From assembly GCF_000147335.1 (NCBI RefSeq), contig NC_014501.1, forward strand, positions 4,108,001 through 4,172,000: 64,000 bases of DNA, read 5' to 3'. Below, one piece after another: positions 26,641 through 36,566 of the stretch (the stretch's first letter is position 1; every line of letters begins with the position of its first letter). The notes under the pieces were generated by a model that was not told the DNA's origin, searched no databases, and saw only the letters and a program-made list of their open reading frames with translations. The stretch is from Gloeothece verrucosa PCC 7822 (GTDB taxonomy: Bacteria; Cyanobacteriota; Cyanobacteriia; Cyanobacteriales; Microcystaceae). The position numbers were made by a program, and so were the translations under genes.

Positions 26641-27156
26641 ATGAATCATAGACTGCGTAATATCTTAGCTGGTGCTGGAATCGTTACAGTGGGGGCAATC
26701 GGGACTAAATTAGCGGCTGATTATTTTCGTAACCGAGGCAAAGAACAAGTGGTAGACTCTCACCAAGGAGATGCCCAAGCGACCTCAGCCGATGAAGTGG
26801 CCTATGCCACAGTAGAACAATCTTCAGTACAAAACTTTCTCGATCAAAGCTTTGGCGAACCCGGGCGCTACGTTCCCAACCGACCGCCAAAAGTATTTGA
26901 CTATCAGGGAAAACAATATATGGTCATTTGGGCGCAGGATAATAAACACAATAAAAATCAGATGTTAGGGTTTATATATAACGATGAAGGTCAACGGAAA
27001 ATGTTGGCCAGTGTAGGCTATACCCCACAACAAACTGATTACAATATCAATTTATCCTCAACGCCTTTTGCGGTAGAAGTCAATGGAAAAAAACTCACAC
27101 AAGGTCAAGGACAAACCCAAGGCGCAAATGAAGTAGATTTTGTCTTGGCCCACTAA
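26641..27156 (+). CDS. Conserved protein with N-terminal membrane anchor, function unknown
   Basis: A hydrophobic N-terminal segment (ILAGAGIVTVGAIGTKLAA, about 8-26) anchors or exports the protein. The remaining 145 residues are soluble, with RPPKVFDYQGKQYMVIWAQDNKHNKNQMLGF-type beta-rich sequence in the middle and a Gly/Gln-rich tail. I recognise no named domain. GAGGG lies upstream of the ATG. The first MITE copy begins six bases after its stop. Confidence 0.65.
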   Translation: MNHRLRNILAGAGIVTVGAIGTKLAADYFRNRGKEQVVDSHQGDAQATSADEVAYATVEQSSVQNFLDQSFGEPGRYVPNRPPKVFDYQGKQYMVIWAQDNKHNKNQMLGFIYNDEGQRKMLASVGYTPQQTDYNINLSSTPFAVEVNGKKLTQGQGQTQGANEVDFVLAH

Positions 27157-27161
27157 TTAAG

Positions 27162-27284
27162 TAGTCGGACATAAATAAAGTTAACTGTGAGATTGGGGAA
27201 TGGGGAAGGGGGAAAGGACAATGGGTAAGAGTTCGGATAGTTTTACATTTCACGGGTACAGAGTGCTTTATTTATGTCCAGGTA
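27162..27284 (-). mobile_element. 123-bp MITE, copy 1
   Basis: Ends are inverted: GGACATAAATAAAG near the left and CTTTATTTATGTCC near the right, each bounded by TA. Read on the minus strand it matches the copy at 31826-31948 at both ends (TAYCTGGACAT ... CACAGTTAAC) and in the ATGTAAAAC block, and both copies are exactly 123 bp. The small size, TA boundaries and lack of an ORF suggest a Tc1/IS630-mobilised MITE. Confidence 0.8.
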
Positions 27285-27322
27285 CTTAGAAAGTCGGGAG
27301 TAGAAAATGGGGAAAGGGGGAA

Positions 27323-27347
27323 GACTAATGACTAATGACTAATGACT
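27323..27347. repeat. ATGACTA heptamer tract
   Basis: Three to four tandem ACTAATG units sit in the spacer before the natD-like gene. They are the same heptamer as the arm downstream of the four-helix membrane protein gene, a dispersed cyanobacterial STRR-type repeat. Confidence 0.7.
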
Positions 27348-27406
27348 ATGATTAGGGTAAAATCAAATCGCCCCCTTCCTGTAGTCTGATGGATTTAAAA
27401 CATTAA

Positions 27407-28540
27407 ATGGTTGAGTATCTTGTCACTCTGATTAACTCTGCTGCGATTTATAGCTTATTTGCTCTAGGATTAAATTTACAGTGGGGCTTTAGCGGCTTAA
27501 TTAACTTTGGTCATGTAGCCTTCATGACCTTGGGAGCTTATGCGACGGCCCAATTAAGCTTATTAGGAGTACCGATTATTATTGCTGTGGCTGTTGGCCT
27601 AGTGCTGGCGGCAATACTGGGTCTTTTAATTGGGTCTTCTACCTTACGATTAAGAGAAGATTACTTAGCCATTGTAACCATTGGCGTATCAGAATTACTG
27701 CGTCTGGTAGTCAACAATGAAAAATGGCTCACTGATTCTGGACAATGGAGAGAGGGATCTTTTGGCATTCAGCGTTATCCCTTACCGATGAACTTTGAAC
27801 CCAATTCTGTCTCTAAGCTAGTGATGATCGCTATCTTAACCTTACTGGCAGTTTGGGCAGAGTGGCAACTGTGGCGAGCTTTATCAAGTCAGTGGCGATC
27901 ATATCAAGAAATTAGAGATAAAAGCTATCAACCGACAAAACCTATCAGTCTGATTATTTGGGGAATAATTGCCACCGGTTTAATGGTGGTGGTTTATGTC
28001 AATGGGGTGATCGCTTTATCGAATTATCGCTATCAAGCCGGCTTAATGTTATTAATTTTGCTGGTGTTAGCCGCCACCTATTGGGGATTAGAATTTTTAG
28101 TCCGCTCGCCTTGGGGAAGGGTATTAAAAGCGATCCGAGAAGATGAACAAGTGCCAAAAGCCTTGGGAAAAAATGTTTTTTGGTATAAATTACAGGCATT
28201 AATGTTAGGGGGAGCCATTGCCGGTTTAGCGGGGGCATTTTTTGCCTGGCAGATCACCACGATTTATCCGACTAATTTTGAACCGTTATTAACGTTTTAT
28301 GCTTGGATTATCGTTGTTTTAGGAGGGGCAGGAACTAATGCAGGCACCCTACTAGGCGCGATTATTTTTTGGGCTTATGATTCTATCACGCGCTTTGTAT
28401 TGCCGCACATCGGAAATTTTGATAGTTCTCAAGAAGGCGCATTTCGCATTATGGTTATTGGTTTAATTTTGATGGTGCTGATGATTTGGCGACCTCAAGG
28501 TATCCTAGGTAAAAAAGAAGAATTAACCTTAAATCGATAG
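27407..28540 (+). CDS. livM: Branched-chain/neutral amino-acid ABC permease (LivM/NatD type)
   Basis: One of two membrane subunits of a neutral and branched-chain amino-acid importer; the cyanobacterial Nat system recovers leaked amino acids. The 377-residue protein has about nine hydrophobic segments. LivM marks are GLNLQWGFSGLINFGHVAFMTLGAY near the start, LRLREDYLAIVTIGVSELLRLV, and AIREDEQVPKALGKN, the cytosolic EAA-like coupling loop. An insert (about 145-175) between helices is longer than in E. coli LivM, as in NatD. The ATPase gene follows 17 bases later. The binding-protein and LivH partners are not in this window. Confidence 0.93.
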   Translation: MVEYLVTLINSAAIYSLFALGLNLQWGFSGLINFGHVAFMTLGAYATAQLSLLGVPIIIAVAVGLVLAAILGLLIGSSTLRLREDYLAIVTIGVSELLRLVVNNEKWLTDSGQWREGSFGIQRYPLPMNFEPNSVSKLVMIAILTLLAVWAEWQLWRALSSQWRSYQEIRDKSYQPTKPISLIIWGIIATGLMVVVYVNGVIALSNYRYQAGLMLLILLVLAATYWGLEFLVRSPWGRVLKAIREDEQVPKALGKNVFWYKLQALMLGGAIAGLAGAFFAWQITTIYPTNFEPLLTFYAWIIVVLGGAGTNAGTLLGAIIFWAYDSITRFVLPHIGNFDSSQEGAFRIMVIGLILMVLMIWRPQGILGKKEELTLNR

Positions 28541-28557
28541 TTTCAACTTAATTTTAA

Positions 28558-29340
28558 ATGGAAGTTACTGAGTCTCGGTCTACAACCCCTATCCTTTCCG
28601 CCCAAGGATTATGTAAACACTTTGGGGGAATTCGGGCGGTGAATAATGCGCGAATAGAAGTCCAACAAGGGAGTATTACGGGGTTAATTGGCCCTAATGG
28701 TGCGGGAAAAACCACTTTATTTAACTTATTATCTAATTTTATTCGTCCCGATGCCGGACAAGTAATTTTTGATCAGCATCCTATTCATACTTTATTACCT
28801 CATCAAATTGCGCTGTTAGGATGCGTGCGGACTTTTCAAGTGGCGCGAGTTCTTTCTCGGTTATCGGTTTTAGAAAATATGTTATTAGCCACCCAAAAAC
28901 AGACGGGAGAGAATTTTATGCAGCTTTGGCTTAAATCAAAACAAGTCCGACAAGAAGAACGAGAAAATCGAGAAAAAGCGATGGCTATTTTAGACTCCGT
29001 TGGATTAGCCGCCAAAGCTTATGACTATGCGGGGGCTTTATCGGGAGGACAACGAAAGTTATTAGAAATGGCTAGGGCTTTAATGACTCATCCCAAATTA
29101 ATTTTACTCGATGAGCCAGCCGCCGGGGTTAATCCTACTCTCATTGGTCAAATTTGTGAACATATTTTGACGTGGAATAAAGAGGGCATTTCTTTTTTAA
29201 TTATTGAACATAATATGGATGTGATTATGTCTTTATGTCATCATGTTTGGGTGTTAGCTGAAGGCACGAATCTAGCTAATGGAACTCCCGAAGAAATTCA
29301 GCAAAATTCAGAAGTTTTAGAAGCGTATTTAGGGGAATAA
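28558..29340 (+). CDS. livG: Branched-chain/neutral amino-acid ABC ATPase (LivG/NatA type)
   Basis: ATPase of the importer encoded with the preceding permease. Walker A GPNGAGKT (about 41-48), signature LSGGQRKLLE, Walker B LILLDEPAAGVNP and the H-loop IIEHNMD are intact. The GVNP extension after Walker B and the C-terminal LEAYLGE are LivG traits. Length 260 aa is normal. It likely shares a transcript with the permease. Confidence 0.94.
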   Translation: MEVTESRSTTPILSAQGLCKHFGGIRAVNNARIEVQQGSITGLIGPNGAGKTTLFNLLSNFIRPDAGQVIFDQHPIHTLLPHQIALLGCVRTFQVARVLSRLSVLENMLLATQKQTGENFMQLWLKSKQVRQEERENREKAMAILDSVGLAAKAYDYAGALSGGQRKLLEMARALMTHPKLILLDEPAAGVNPTLIGQICEHILTWNKEGISFLIIEHNMDVIMSLCHHVWVLAEGTNLANGTPEEIQQNSEVLEAYLGE

Positions 29341-29400
29341 TCGAGTCAGTCGGGGCGCAACGCTTACGCCCACACTTCATCAGTCATCAGTTTTTTCCTG

Positions 29401-30630
29401 TTATTTAACTTCAGTAACTCGCCAACTGAGCTTAAGGTTTACCCAGAAATTCCAGAGGGTCACAAGACCGATGGCAAGGAAATTAGCCAGATAGCGGTTA
29501 ATTCCAAAAACATTAAACAGCAGATTTAACAGGAGAACATTCAACACTAAACCGGCTAAACAAATAACATTAAATTTGAGGAGCCGCTTTAACCGTTTAC
29601 CCCATCCTCTTTGCTGACTGGAAAGATCTCCAAAAGTCCAACGGTCATTCCACAAAAAATTATTAATAATGGCCACTTCGGCAGCAATAATTTTACTGCG
29701 AGTCAATCCCCATCCTAGGGCAGAAGGATCGCTAAGGAGATAAAATAGGCTCATATCCACAAAAACCCCACTCAACCCCACTAACCCAAAGCGAACAAAA
29801 CGACCAACGGGAAAATTAAACCGTTGTGTGAGTTTTTCAATTCTTCCCCGAGAACGTAAGCGCAACAAATGCAATATATACTCTAGATATTGCTTCCAAG
29901 TGACTTTACTTTCTCCCTCTTGTCTTTCCTGAAAAACATAACCCGCTTCGGCAATGTTTTCAATATTTCCGCGCCCAATAACTTCTAAGAGAATTTTATA
30001 TCCTAAAGGGTTTAAAATAGGACCAGCAATAGAGGAGCGGCGTACCATAAAATAGCCACTCATGGGATCACTAACCCGTCCTACTACACGAGGTAAAATA
30101 ATTAATCCTAACAGTTGGGCCCCTCGAGACAAAAACCGTCTGAGAATACTCCATTCACTGACTCCCCCTCCCTCAACGTGACGACTAGCTACCGCTAAAT
30201 CTGCCCCTTGTTGAATCTTATTTAACAGTTTTAATAAAATTTCGGGAGGATGCTGAAGATCTGCGTCTATTACCCCTAAAATGTCTCCTCTAGCCGCTTG
30301 CCATCCCCGAATGACAGCCGAAGAAAGCCCTTTTTCATTTTGGCGGCGCATCACTTGCACTTGAGGGTAAGTCTGAGTCAGAGTCTGGGCAACTTCCCAG
30401 GTGCGATCAGGACTATTATCATCCACAATTATTAATTCATAATTGTTAGACAAGACAGGATCAAGGATGCGAGTTAATAAAACAATCAGATCTTTAATAT
30501 TGCGGCTTTCGTTGTAGGTGGGGATAATTAAAGAAAATTGAACCCGAGTCTGGTTATCAGGGGGACAAGCCGGTATGGTCAAAGAACCATGAGGTGTTTT
30601 TATGAGCGTTTTTGTCGGAAGAAGTGTCAT
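29401..30630 (-). CDS. GT2 dolichol-phosphate-mannosyltransferase-like enzyme fused to GtrA
   Basis: An N-terminal GT2 domain (about 30-255) with IIPTYNES, IIVDDNSPD and the DxD motif DADLQHPPE would attach a sugar to polyprenyl phosphate. A C-terminal GtrA domain (about 285-405) with four helices (FVRFGLVGLSGVFVDMSLF onward) is thought to flip or present the lipid-sugar. The 409-residue fusion is a known architecture. The product would be the donor for GT39/GT-C enzymes such as those encoded from 32 to 36 kb, so the genes plausibly act together in decorating an envelope glycan or protein. Confidence 0.92.
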   Translation of the reverse strand: MTLLPTKTLIKTPHGSLTIPACPPDNQTRVQFSLIIPTYNESRNIKDLIVLLTRILDPVLSNNYELIIVDDNSPDRTWEVAQTLTQTYPQVQVMRRQNEKGLSSAVIRGWQAARGDILGVIDADLQHPPEILLKLLNKIQQGADLAVASRHVEGGGVSEWSILRRFLSRGAQLLGLIILPRVVGRVSDPMSGYFMVRRSSIAGPILNPLGYKILLEVIGRGNIENIAEAGYVFQERQEGESKVTWKQYLEYILHLLRLRSRGRIEKLTQRFNFPVGRFVRFGLVGLSGVFVDMSLFYLLSDPSALGWGLTRSKIIAAEVAIINNFLWNDRWTFGDLSSQQRGWGKRLKRLLKFNVICLAGLVLNVLLLNLLFNVFGINRYLANFLAIGLVTLWNFWVNLKLSWRVTEVK

Positions 30631-30711
30631 TATTACTATTTCTCATCAAGTTTTTTCAGCTAAGACCTCTCAAAGGGCTTAACAAGTTTCCTGGTATTAA
30701 AAAAGCTTTAC

Positions 30712-31773
30712 CTAAGCGGGAATAACCACCACGCGAAACCCGATGGTACTGTACTTGTTATCGGGACCGAAACGGGTACGCTGGGCTGATCGACATTGCC
30801 TTGCTTCGGTAGCCCAACCCCCTCCTCGTAAAATGCGATAACGGTTATCTTTTGCGTTGTCTGAAAGCCAAACACTATCATCAGTGGGGGCCCCGTCATA
30901 GTTTTTATGCCAGGGATCTGCACACCATTCATACACACCGCCATGAAGATCGTAGAGTCCAAAATTATTGGGGGGAAAACTTCCGACTCGAGTGGTACTT
31001 TTGCGAAATTCTCCTGTAGCTTCAACGGCATAAGGCCCTTCAGAGGCTAAATAATTAGCCACTTGACCGGTAATAGTCGGCCCGAAATAAAAAGGGGTTG
31101 TAGTTCCCCCACGACAAGCATATTCCCACTGGGCTTCACTCGGTAGCTGATATTTTTTGCCGCTATATTGAGTGAGTCGGGCGCAAAATTCCTGTGCCTC
31201 ATACCAAGAGACTCGCTCGACGGGTAAGTCATCTCCTTTAAAATGAGAAGGATCTGGGTTTAAGTCGCGCTCAATTTTAGGCAGAGAAGCGATCACTCTC
31301 CATTGTGCCTGGGTAATGGGATATTTTCCTATATAAAACGAGTTAACGCTGACGCTATGCTGCGGTTTATCACTATCGGTATAGCTGGATTTTTCGCCTT
31401 CTGCTGCTCCCATCAAAAACGTACCACTCGGGATAACTATCATTTCTAAAGCGATCCCTTGAGAGAGATTTTCGAGAAAATATTGGGCTTGTTTTTGAGG
31501 GCGGCTGATAATTTGACCGCCTGGATCTAGGGTGATAGTTTCAAAATTGGTAGCAATGGGTTCTATTGTTTTGGCTGTTGTAGCGTTTAAACTCAGCAAT
31601 TGAGAGTCAGTTATAGAACTTTCTTGTTCTGATGGGGGGTTTTTGGAAGCAGCCCTATTTAATCGACTTGTGCCTAAAGCACTGATGGCTAGTCCGCTCC
31701 CCATAAAACTTACTATTTTTAATAAGTGCCTTCGAGTTAAACTCTTAAGCTGATATTTTTTGCTGTTACTCAC
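30712..31773 (-). CDS. Formylglycine-generating-enzyme-family (SUMF1/FGE) exported protein
   Basis: An FGE-sulfatase domain (about 105-353) with GTFLMGAAEGEKSS, YPITQAQWRVIA, LPSEAQWEYACRGG, FGLYDLHGGVYEWC and a final ILRGGGWA ... IGFRVV. The first 45 residues carry TRRHLLKIVSFMGSGLAI, a twin-arginine-like leader, so the protein is probably exported or membrane anchored. Members range from true sulfatase-activating enzymes to sulfoxide synthases and binding proteins; no sulfatase gene is visible here, so the activity is unassigned. The second MITE copy lies directly upstream. Confidence 0.88.
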   Translation of the reverse strand: MSNSKKYQLKSLTRRHLLKIVSFMGSGLAISALGTSRLNRAASKNPPSEQESSITDSQLLSLNATTAKTIEPIATNFETITLDPGGQIISRPQKQAQYFLENLSQGIALEMIVIPSGTFLMGAAEGEKSSYTDSDKPQHSVSVNSFYIGKYPITQAQWRVIASLPKIERDLNPDPSHFKGDDLPVERVSWYEAQEFCARLTQYSGKKYQLPSEAQWEYACRGGTTTPFYFGPTITGQVANYLASEGPYAVEATGEFRKSTTRVGSFPPNNFGLYDLHGGVYEWCADPWHKNYDGAPTDDSVWLSDNAKDNRYRILRGGGWATEARQCRSAQRTRFGPDNKYSTIGFRVVVIPA

Positions 31774-31825
31774 TCCTACACCTTCACTCGTTTTAAGTTT
31801 GACTGTTTACTTAATGGGGTCTAAC

Positions 31826-31948
31826 TATCTGGACATCAATAAAGCACTCTGTGTTAAAAAATGTAAAACAGTTGAAAGCCTGTGCTGTTCCCTGTTCCCA
31901 GATACGGTGTTCCTTACTCACACAGTTAACTATTATTTTGTCCAGGTA
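31826..31948 (+). mobile_element. 123-bp MITE, copy 2
   Basis: Begins TATCTGGACATCAATAAAG and ends in TTTTGTCCAGGTA. It matches copy 1 in inverted orientation over both ends and the centre, with the same length. It occupies most of the gap between the divergent FGE-like and GT39 genes and could influence their promoters. Confidence 0.78.
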
Positions 31949-32043
31949 CATAGGATAACATTTTTGAGAGATTTATTCAAATTTTCTTGACAAATGTGTA
32001 TTTGTATGGGTAAATGCTATCAATTAAATACTGACTAGATTTA

Positions 32044-33631
32044 ATGATGACTTCTATTTATAAATATTTTAAAAGTAATCCTCTGACGGCCTTATTACTA
32101 ATTTTGTTCCTGGGGGCTTTTTTAAGATTATTCTTATTAGGAGCAATCCCCAATGGTTTTTTTGTAGATGAGGCTTCTAAAGGCTATGATGCTTACTCAA
32201 TTATTCATACTTTGCGGGATCGTTATGGGGCGTTTATGCCTCTTTTTCTGCGGTCTTTTGATGATTATCGAGAAGCGGTTTATGTTTATTTAACCATTCC
32301 TGTTATTCAACTATTTGGGCTGAGTGAATGGTCTTTTCGCTTGCCGTCTGCTCTGATTGGAATAACGACGATTGTTATTATTTATTATTTATCCCTAGAG
32401 CTTTTTGAACAAGATAGACGAGCCGCTTTCATGTCGGCTTTATTTTTAACCCTTAGTCCTTGGCATTTTCATTTTAGTAGAATTGGATTTAGAGCGATTT
32501 TACTTCCCTGTATATTTTCTCTGGCTTTGTTATTGTTCTTAAAAAGTTTTAAAAAAGAAAAATATTTAGTTTTAAGCGGCTTTTTCTTTGGCTTGAGCTT
32601 TTGGACTTATAGTTCAGCCAGAGTATTTGTGAGTATGTTTCTCATTGGCTTATGTATTTTATACTGGCAACATTTGTGGAAACACAAAGACAAAACGCTT
32701 CTGGCTATTTTATTATTTTCTTGTATTTATATTCCTCTATTAACTTTTTGGATGTCTCCTGAAGGAATGTCAAGGTTAAATCAAGTAGGATTACAAAATG
32801 AACCTTTAAAAATATTGGTCAACTTTTTCAGTTACTTCGATCCGAATTATCTATTTATTACCGGGGATAGTAATTTACGACATAATCCTTCTAATATAGG
32901 GCAATTATATTATTTTGAAATCATTACTGTACTGGCTGGACTGGTAGCCATTTTAATGAAAAAGGGACTAACGAGAAATATTTTTATTCTCTGGTTACTA
33001 TGTTATCCTTTTCCAGCAGCCTTAACCGAACCGGGGTCATGCCATTCGCTCAATTGTAGGATGTGTTTTATTTGCTTTAATTTCGGGTTATGGCACGGTA
33101 CAAATTATTAATCTTTTAGAACAAAAATTTAAGTCAGCCAACGTTTTTCCGGTGACTCTATCTCTGTTACTCGTTTCTATGTTAGCTATCCTAGTCAAGA
33201 TTTACTTTATAGATTATGGATCTCACGTAACAAGAGAGTGGCAATACGGCATGAGAGAAGCTATTACTTATGCCAATAAGAGTCCTATTAATCATGTCAT
33301 TATGAAACGAAAACCGGATTGGGTATTTGAAGATCATTCTTATGGCGTACTTGTTCCTTTTTATAGCAAATTTTCTCCTGAAGAATATCAAAAATTAAAG
33401 ACTCATCCTTGGAATAGAACAGAAAAAGATCCAGATTATACATTAGGCAAGTTTACCTTAATGACGATTACTCCTGATAAAAAATTACCGGATCAGTCTT
33501 TATTTATCGTTTATCCTGATGAAAAACCTGTGGTCGGCGTACCGGGCTATAATGTCAAAGAAGTTCATACAGTCAAAGATTCTTTGGGTGGGGAACATTT
33601 TAAAATTTTTGAGGTCACTCGTGTAGATTAA
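32044..33631 (+). pseudogene. GT39-like membrane glycosyltransferase broken by a one-base frameshift
   Basis: Two frames together encode one GT-C protein. Frame 1 gives 11 or so hydrophobic segments starting LTALLLILFLGAFLRLF with the acidic loop VDEASKGYDAY; it runs up to TEPG and then turns into nonsense. The other frame continues sensibly with HAIRSIVGCVLF and a soluble C-terminal domain. Removing one G from the GGGG run at 33033-33036 restores a single reading frame, giving TEPGHAIRS, the pattern expected in this family. Either the gene is inactivated, the tract is slippery, or the base is a sequencing error. It begins a three-gene block with the next two. Confidence 0.85.
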
Positions 33632-33677
33632 GCTCTTTTAAGATTAATTTACTTAAAACTTTTATAAAATTATACCA

Positions 33678-35030
33678 ATGTCAAAATCGCTGCCATCCTG
33701 GCTTAACAATTTAATTCCTTATCAAGATGCTATTTTCTCTGTCTTAATTACGCTTTTAGGTGCTGTCTTAAGAATTTATAATTATGATTCTTTCCCGCCG
33801 GATCATTGGACTGCTGATGAATATGCTTTTGCTTGGAGTGGGATGAGTTTAATTCAAGATCATGTCCCGACAGGTTGGTCTTGGTTAACTCCTACTGATG
33901 ATTTTCCTACTATTTATTGGGAAGAAAAAGGCTCTCGTTATCGCATTGTAACTCCTTGGTTTGACCATCCTCCTTTATTTAGTTTACTGATTGGAATGAC
34001 AGCTATATTAGGAGGAGCAAAAGAGTTTTTTGATTGTTCTTTAACTGTCATGCGAATTCCTTCTTTATGGATGGGAATTGTTAGCATTATTCTTTTTTAT
34101 ATTTTAGGTAAAAAACTCTTTAATACTCATGTTGCTGTTATCTCTTCATTGATTTTTGCCACTAACCCCAATACCGTGTATCTTTCCCGGTTAGCCATTA
34201 GTGAAAATCTTATTATATTTTTAAGCCTAGTTGTTACTCTTTTATTTTTAGAATACTATCAAACTTCTAAATCAGTCTATCTCTATAGTGCGGCAATTTT
34301 AGCGGGCATCACTCCTCTAGTGAAAGTAACAGGGATTTTCTTAGTGTGTTTTTTGATTGTTTTATTAATCTATCAAAAAAAATGGCTAGAATCTTTAATC
34401 GTTTTACTAATTGGGGCTGTGGGGTTTTCGTTATATTATTTATATGGTTGGATTTATGATTTTGAGTTGTTTAAAAAAATCATGGAAGAACAGACCAACC
34501 GTTTTGTGGATTTTGCCATTTTAAAATATCTCATTTTACCCTCTGTCTTTTTCGAAGATGGATGGTTATGTTTTAGTTGGTTGACGCTTATTCCGGTATT
34601 TAAATTAGGAGAAAAAATCAAGGCTCAAGTAATTGCTCTCCCTATTTTAATCTACTCATTACTTCTAGTGGCATCGGGAGCGCAAAGCCACTATTTTGCT
34701 TGGTATACTATCCCTTTTTATCCTTTTTTGTTTTTATCTCTTGGTCTATATTTAGAGGAATTTCGCAAACAACCCGATTTTTTCAATGCCAGTTTAATTT
34801 TTATATTTGTGGGGGTTTGGAGTATTCAGATGAATATAGGTAAATGGATTTTGTCCTCTAGTAAAGGGGAATATTATTTTATACTGGCTACTGGTGTGGT
34901 TTTATTGGTTTATTTTTTAGATGAAATCACCAAACACAAAACACGGCGCATCACAACTATAACCACTATAATGGCTTTTATTGCGCTTATGGTTGCCAAT
35001 GTGAATGTGGTTTTCAATTATAAACCTTAG
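33678..35030 (+). CDS. GT39/PMT-type membrane glycosyltransferase
   Basis: A 450-residue polytopic GT-C enzyme. TADEYAFAW in the first periplasmic loop holds the catalytic acidic pair, HPPLFSLLIG and a further nine or ten hydrophobic segments follow. It lacks a large soluble C-terminal domain. The donor would be a polyprenyl-phosphate sugar and the acceptor an exported glycan, lipid or protein, none of which is identified. It lies 46 bases after the frameshifted GT39 gene and 29 before the DUF2079 gene, so the three are probably one transcript. Confidence 0.85.
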   Translation: MSKSLPSWLNNLIPYQDAIFSVLITLLGAVLRIYNYDSFPPDHWTADEYAFAWSGMSLIQDHVPTGWSWLTPTDDFPTIYWEEKGSRYRIVTPWFDHPPLFSLLIGMTAILGGAKEFFDCSLTVMRIPSLWMGIVSIILFYILGKKLFNTHVAVISSLIFATNPNTVYLSRLAISENLIIFLSLVVTLLFLEYYQTSKSVYLYSAAILAGITPLVKVTGIFLVCFLIVLLIYQKKWLESLIVLLIGAVGFSLYYLYGWIYDFELFKKIMEEQTNRFVDFAILKYLILPSVFFEDGWLCFSWLTLIPVFKLGEKIKAQVIALPILIYSLLLVASGAQSHYFAWYTIPFYPFLFLSLGLYLEEFRKQPDFFNASLIFIFVGVWSIQMNIGKWILSSSKGEYYFILATGVVLLVYFLDEITKHKTRRITTITTIMAFIALMVANVNVVFNYKP

Positions 35031-35059
35031 ATAAACCATGAGAATGACCGTCTAAAAGT

Positions 35060-36481
35060 ATGCAGACTAAATCCCTTGAACAAAAGTCTTCTATATCCCA
35101 TACTTTAATCATTACAATTATTATCATCAGCAGCATTATTCTGTTTTTAGCCAGCAGTATCAGACACCTTTTATTTCAATCAAATGCTTTAGATTTAGGA
35201 TGGTTTGACCAAGGTGTTTATCTCATTAGTCAAGGGAAGCCGCCTATTGTATCTTTTGTAGATTTTCATATTTTAGGAGATCATGCCGCTTTAATTTTTT
35301 ATCCCATTGCCTTACTTTATAAAATTTATCCTACAGTATATTGGTTATTTGCTATCCAAGCGTTTGCGCTTTCTTTAGCGGCTTTACCCCTCTTTCAACT
35401 TGCCCTACAGTCAGGGTTAAAAGAAAAACAAGCTACCGCTTTAGCTATTGTTTACTTACTCTATCCCCTAATTTTTAACGTTAATTTATTTGATTTTCAT
35501 GCCGAAGTTATTGCTGTACCGGCTATTTTTTTGGCAGTATTAGCCGCACGTTTGAATTATGTAGGCGGGTTTTGTGTCAGTATTATAATTATCCTCAGTT
35601 GTAAAGCTATTCTCGCTTTAACTGTGGCGGCAATGGGAATTTGGTTATTAATCTTTGAAAAAAAACGAACTTGTGGAACAATTGCTATTATTGCAGGGAT
35701 AGCTTGGTTTTTAATTGCCACTGAAATTATTATTCCTTACTTTACCGGTACAGATGCGGCGGTACAAATGGCCGATGAACGATATAGTTATTTAGGCAAC
35801 TCATTAGGAGAAATTGCTTTAAACTTATTGCTTAAACCTGGGTTAGTTTTAAGCAAACTATTTAGCCTCCCTAACTTAGAATATCTTATCTTACTTTTTA
35901 TCCCTGTTATTTGGGGACTTTCACCCCGTTATTTAACTCCCCTTATTGCCGCCATTCCAGCTTTAGGATTAAATTTAATTACAGACTACGCGGCACAGAA
36001 AAATTTAACTCAACAATACTCTTTACCCATACTTCCTTTTTTGTTACTGGCTGTCATTACTACTTTAGCGCATGGCAAAGGATGGATCAAAAAACCCCGA
36101 TGGATGATAGTCTGGGCCTTAGTAGGATTTCTCGCTTTAGCTAAATATGGTTACTTTGGCTCATTATACCTAAAATCCTTAGACACTTGGCAAGCCACCC
36201 GAGAAGCCATCACCCAAATAAAAACCCCTGGAGGTGTTTTAACCACGTCTCCCATTGCGCCTCATTTAACCCATCGTTCTTTAATTAAATTAGCTATCGC
36301 CGGTTCAGAGTCGTTACCATTAGACCAATTTGACTATATTTTACTCGATCAACGTCATCCCGGTTGGTCAAGTTCTCCAGAATTAGTGATGAATTTTGTT
36401 CGGCGGCTGCAACAAAACCCAAAATTTAAGTTAACCTATCAAAAAGACGAGATCTTTTTATTTCAACATTTATCCCACTAA
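35060..36481 (+). CDS. DUF2079 membrane protein (GT-C-like)
   Basis: A 473-residue polytopic protein. The DUF2079 marks are ALDLGWFDQGVYLIS near residue 48, FHILGDHAALI, and NLFDFHAEVIAVP, followed by eight or so helices and a soluble tail (about 385-473). DUF2079 proteins have the GT-C layout and are suspected of transferring lipid-linked sugars, without a proven substrate. Context with two GT39 genes supports that role. Confidence 0.87.
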   Translation: MQTKSLEQKSSISHTLIITIIIISSIILFLASSIRHLLFQSNALDLGWFDQGVYLISQGKPPIVSFVDFHILGDHAALIFYPIALLYKIYPTVYWLFAIQAFALSLAALPLFQLALQSGLKEKQATALAIVYLLYPLIFNVNLFDFHAEVIAVPAIFLAVLAARLNYVGGFCVSIIIILSCKAILALTVAAMGIWLLIFEKKRTCGTIAIIAGIAWFLIATEIIIPYFTGTDAAVQMADERYSYLGNSLGEIALNLLLKPGLVLSKLFSLPNLEYLILLFIPVIWGLSPRYLTPLIAAIPALGLNLITDYAAQKNLTQQYSLPILPFLLLAVITTLAHGKGWIKKPRWMIVWALVGFLALAKYGYFGSLYLKSLDTWQATREAITQIKTPGGVLTTSPIAPHLTHRSLIKLAIAGSESLPLDQFDYILLDQRHPGWSSSPELVMNFVRRLQQNPKFKLTYQKDEIFLFQHLSH

Positions 36482-36566
36482 AGCTAAAAAAATATAAACC
36501 TCTGCCGCCTTCTTTCAACAGTCTAGCTAAGATTATAAAATCTATCTAGTCTAACTTACTCAAACT

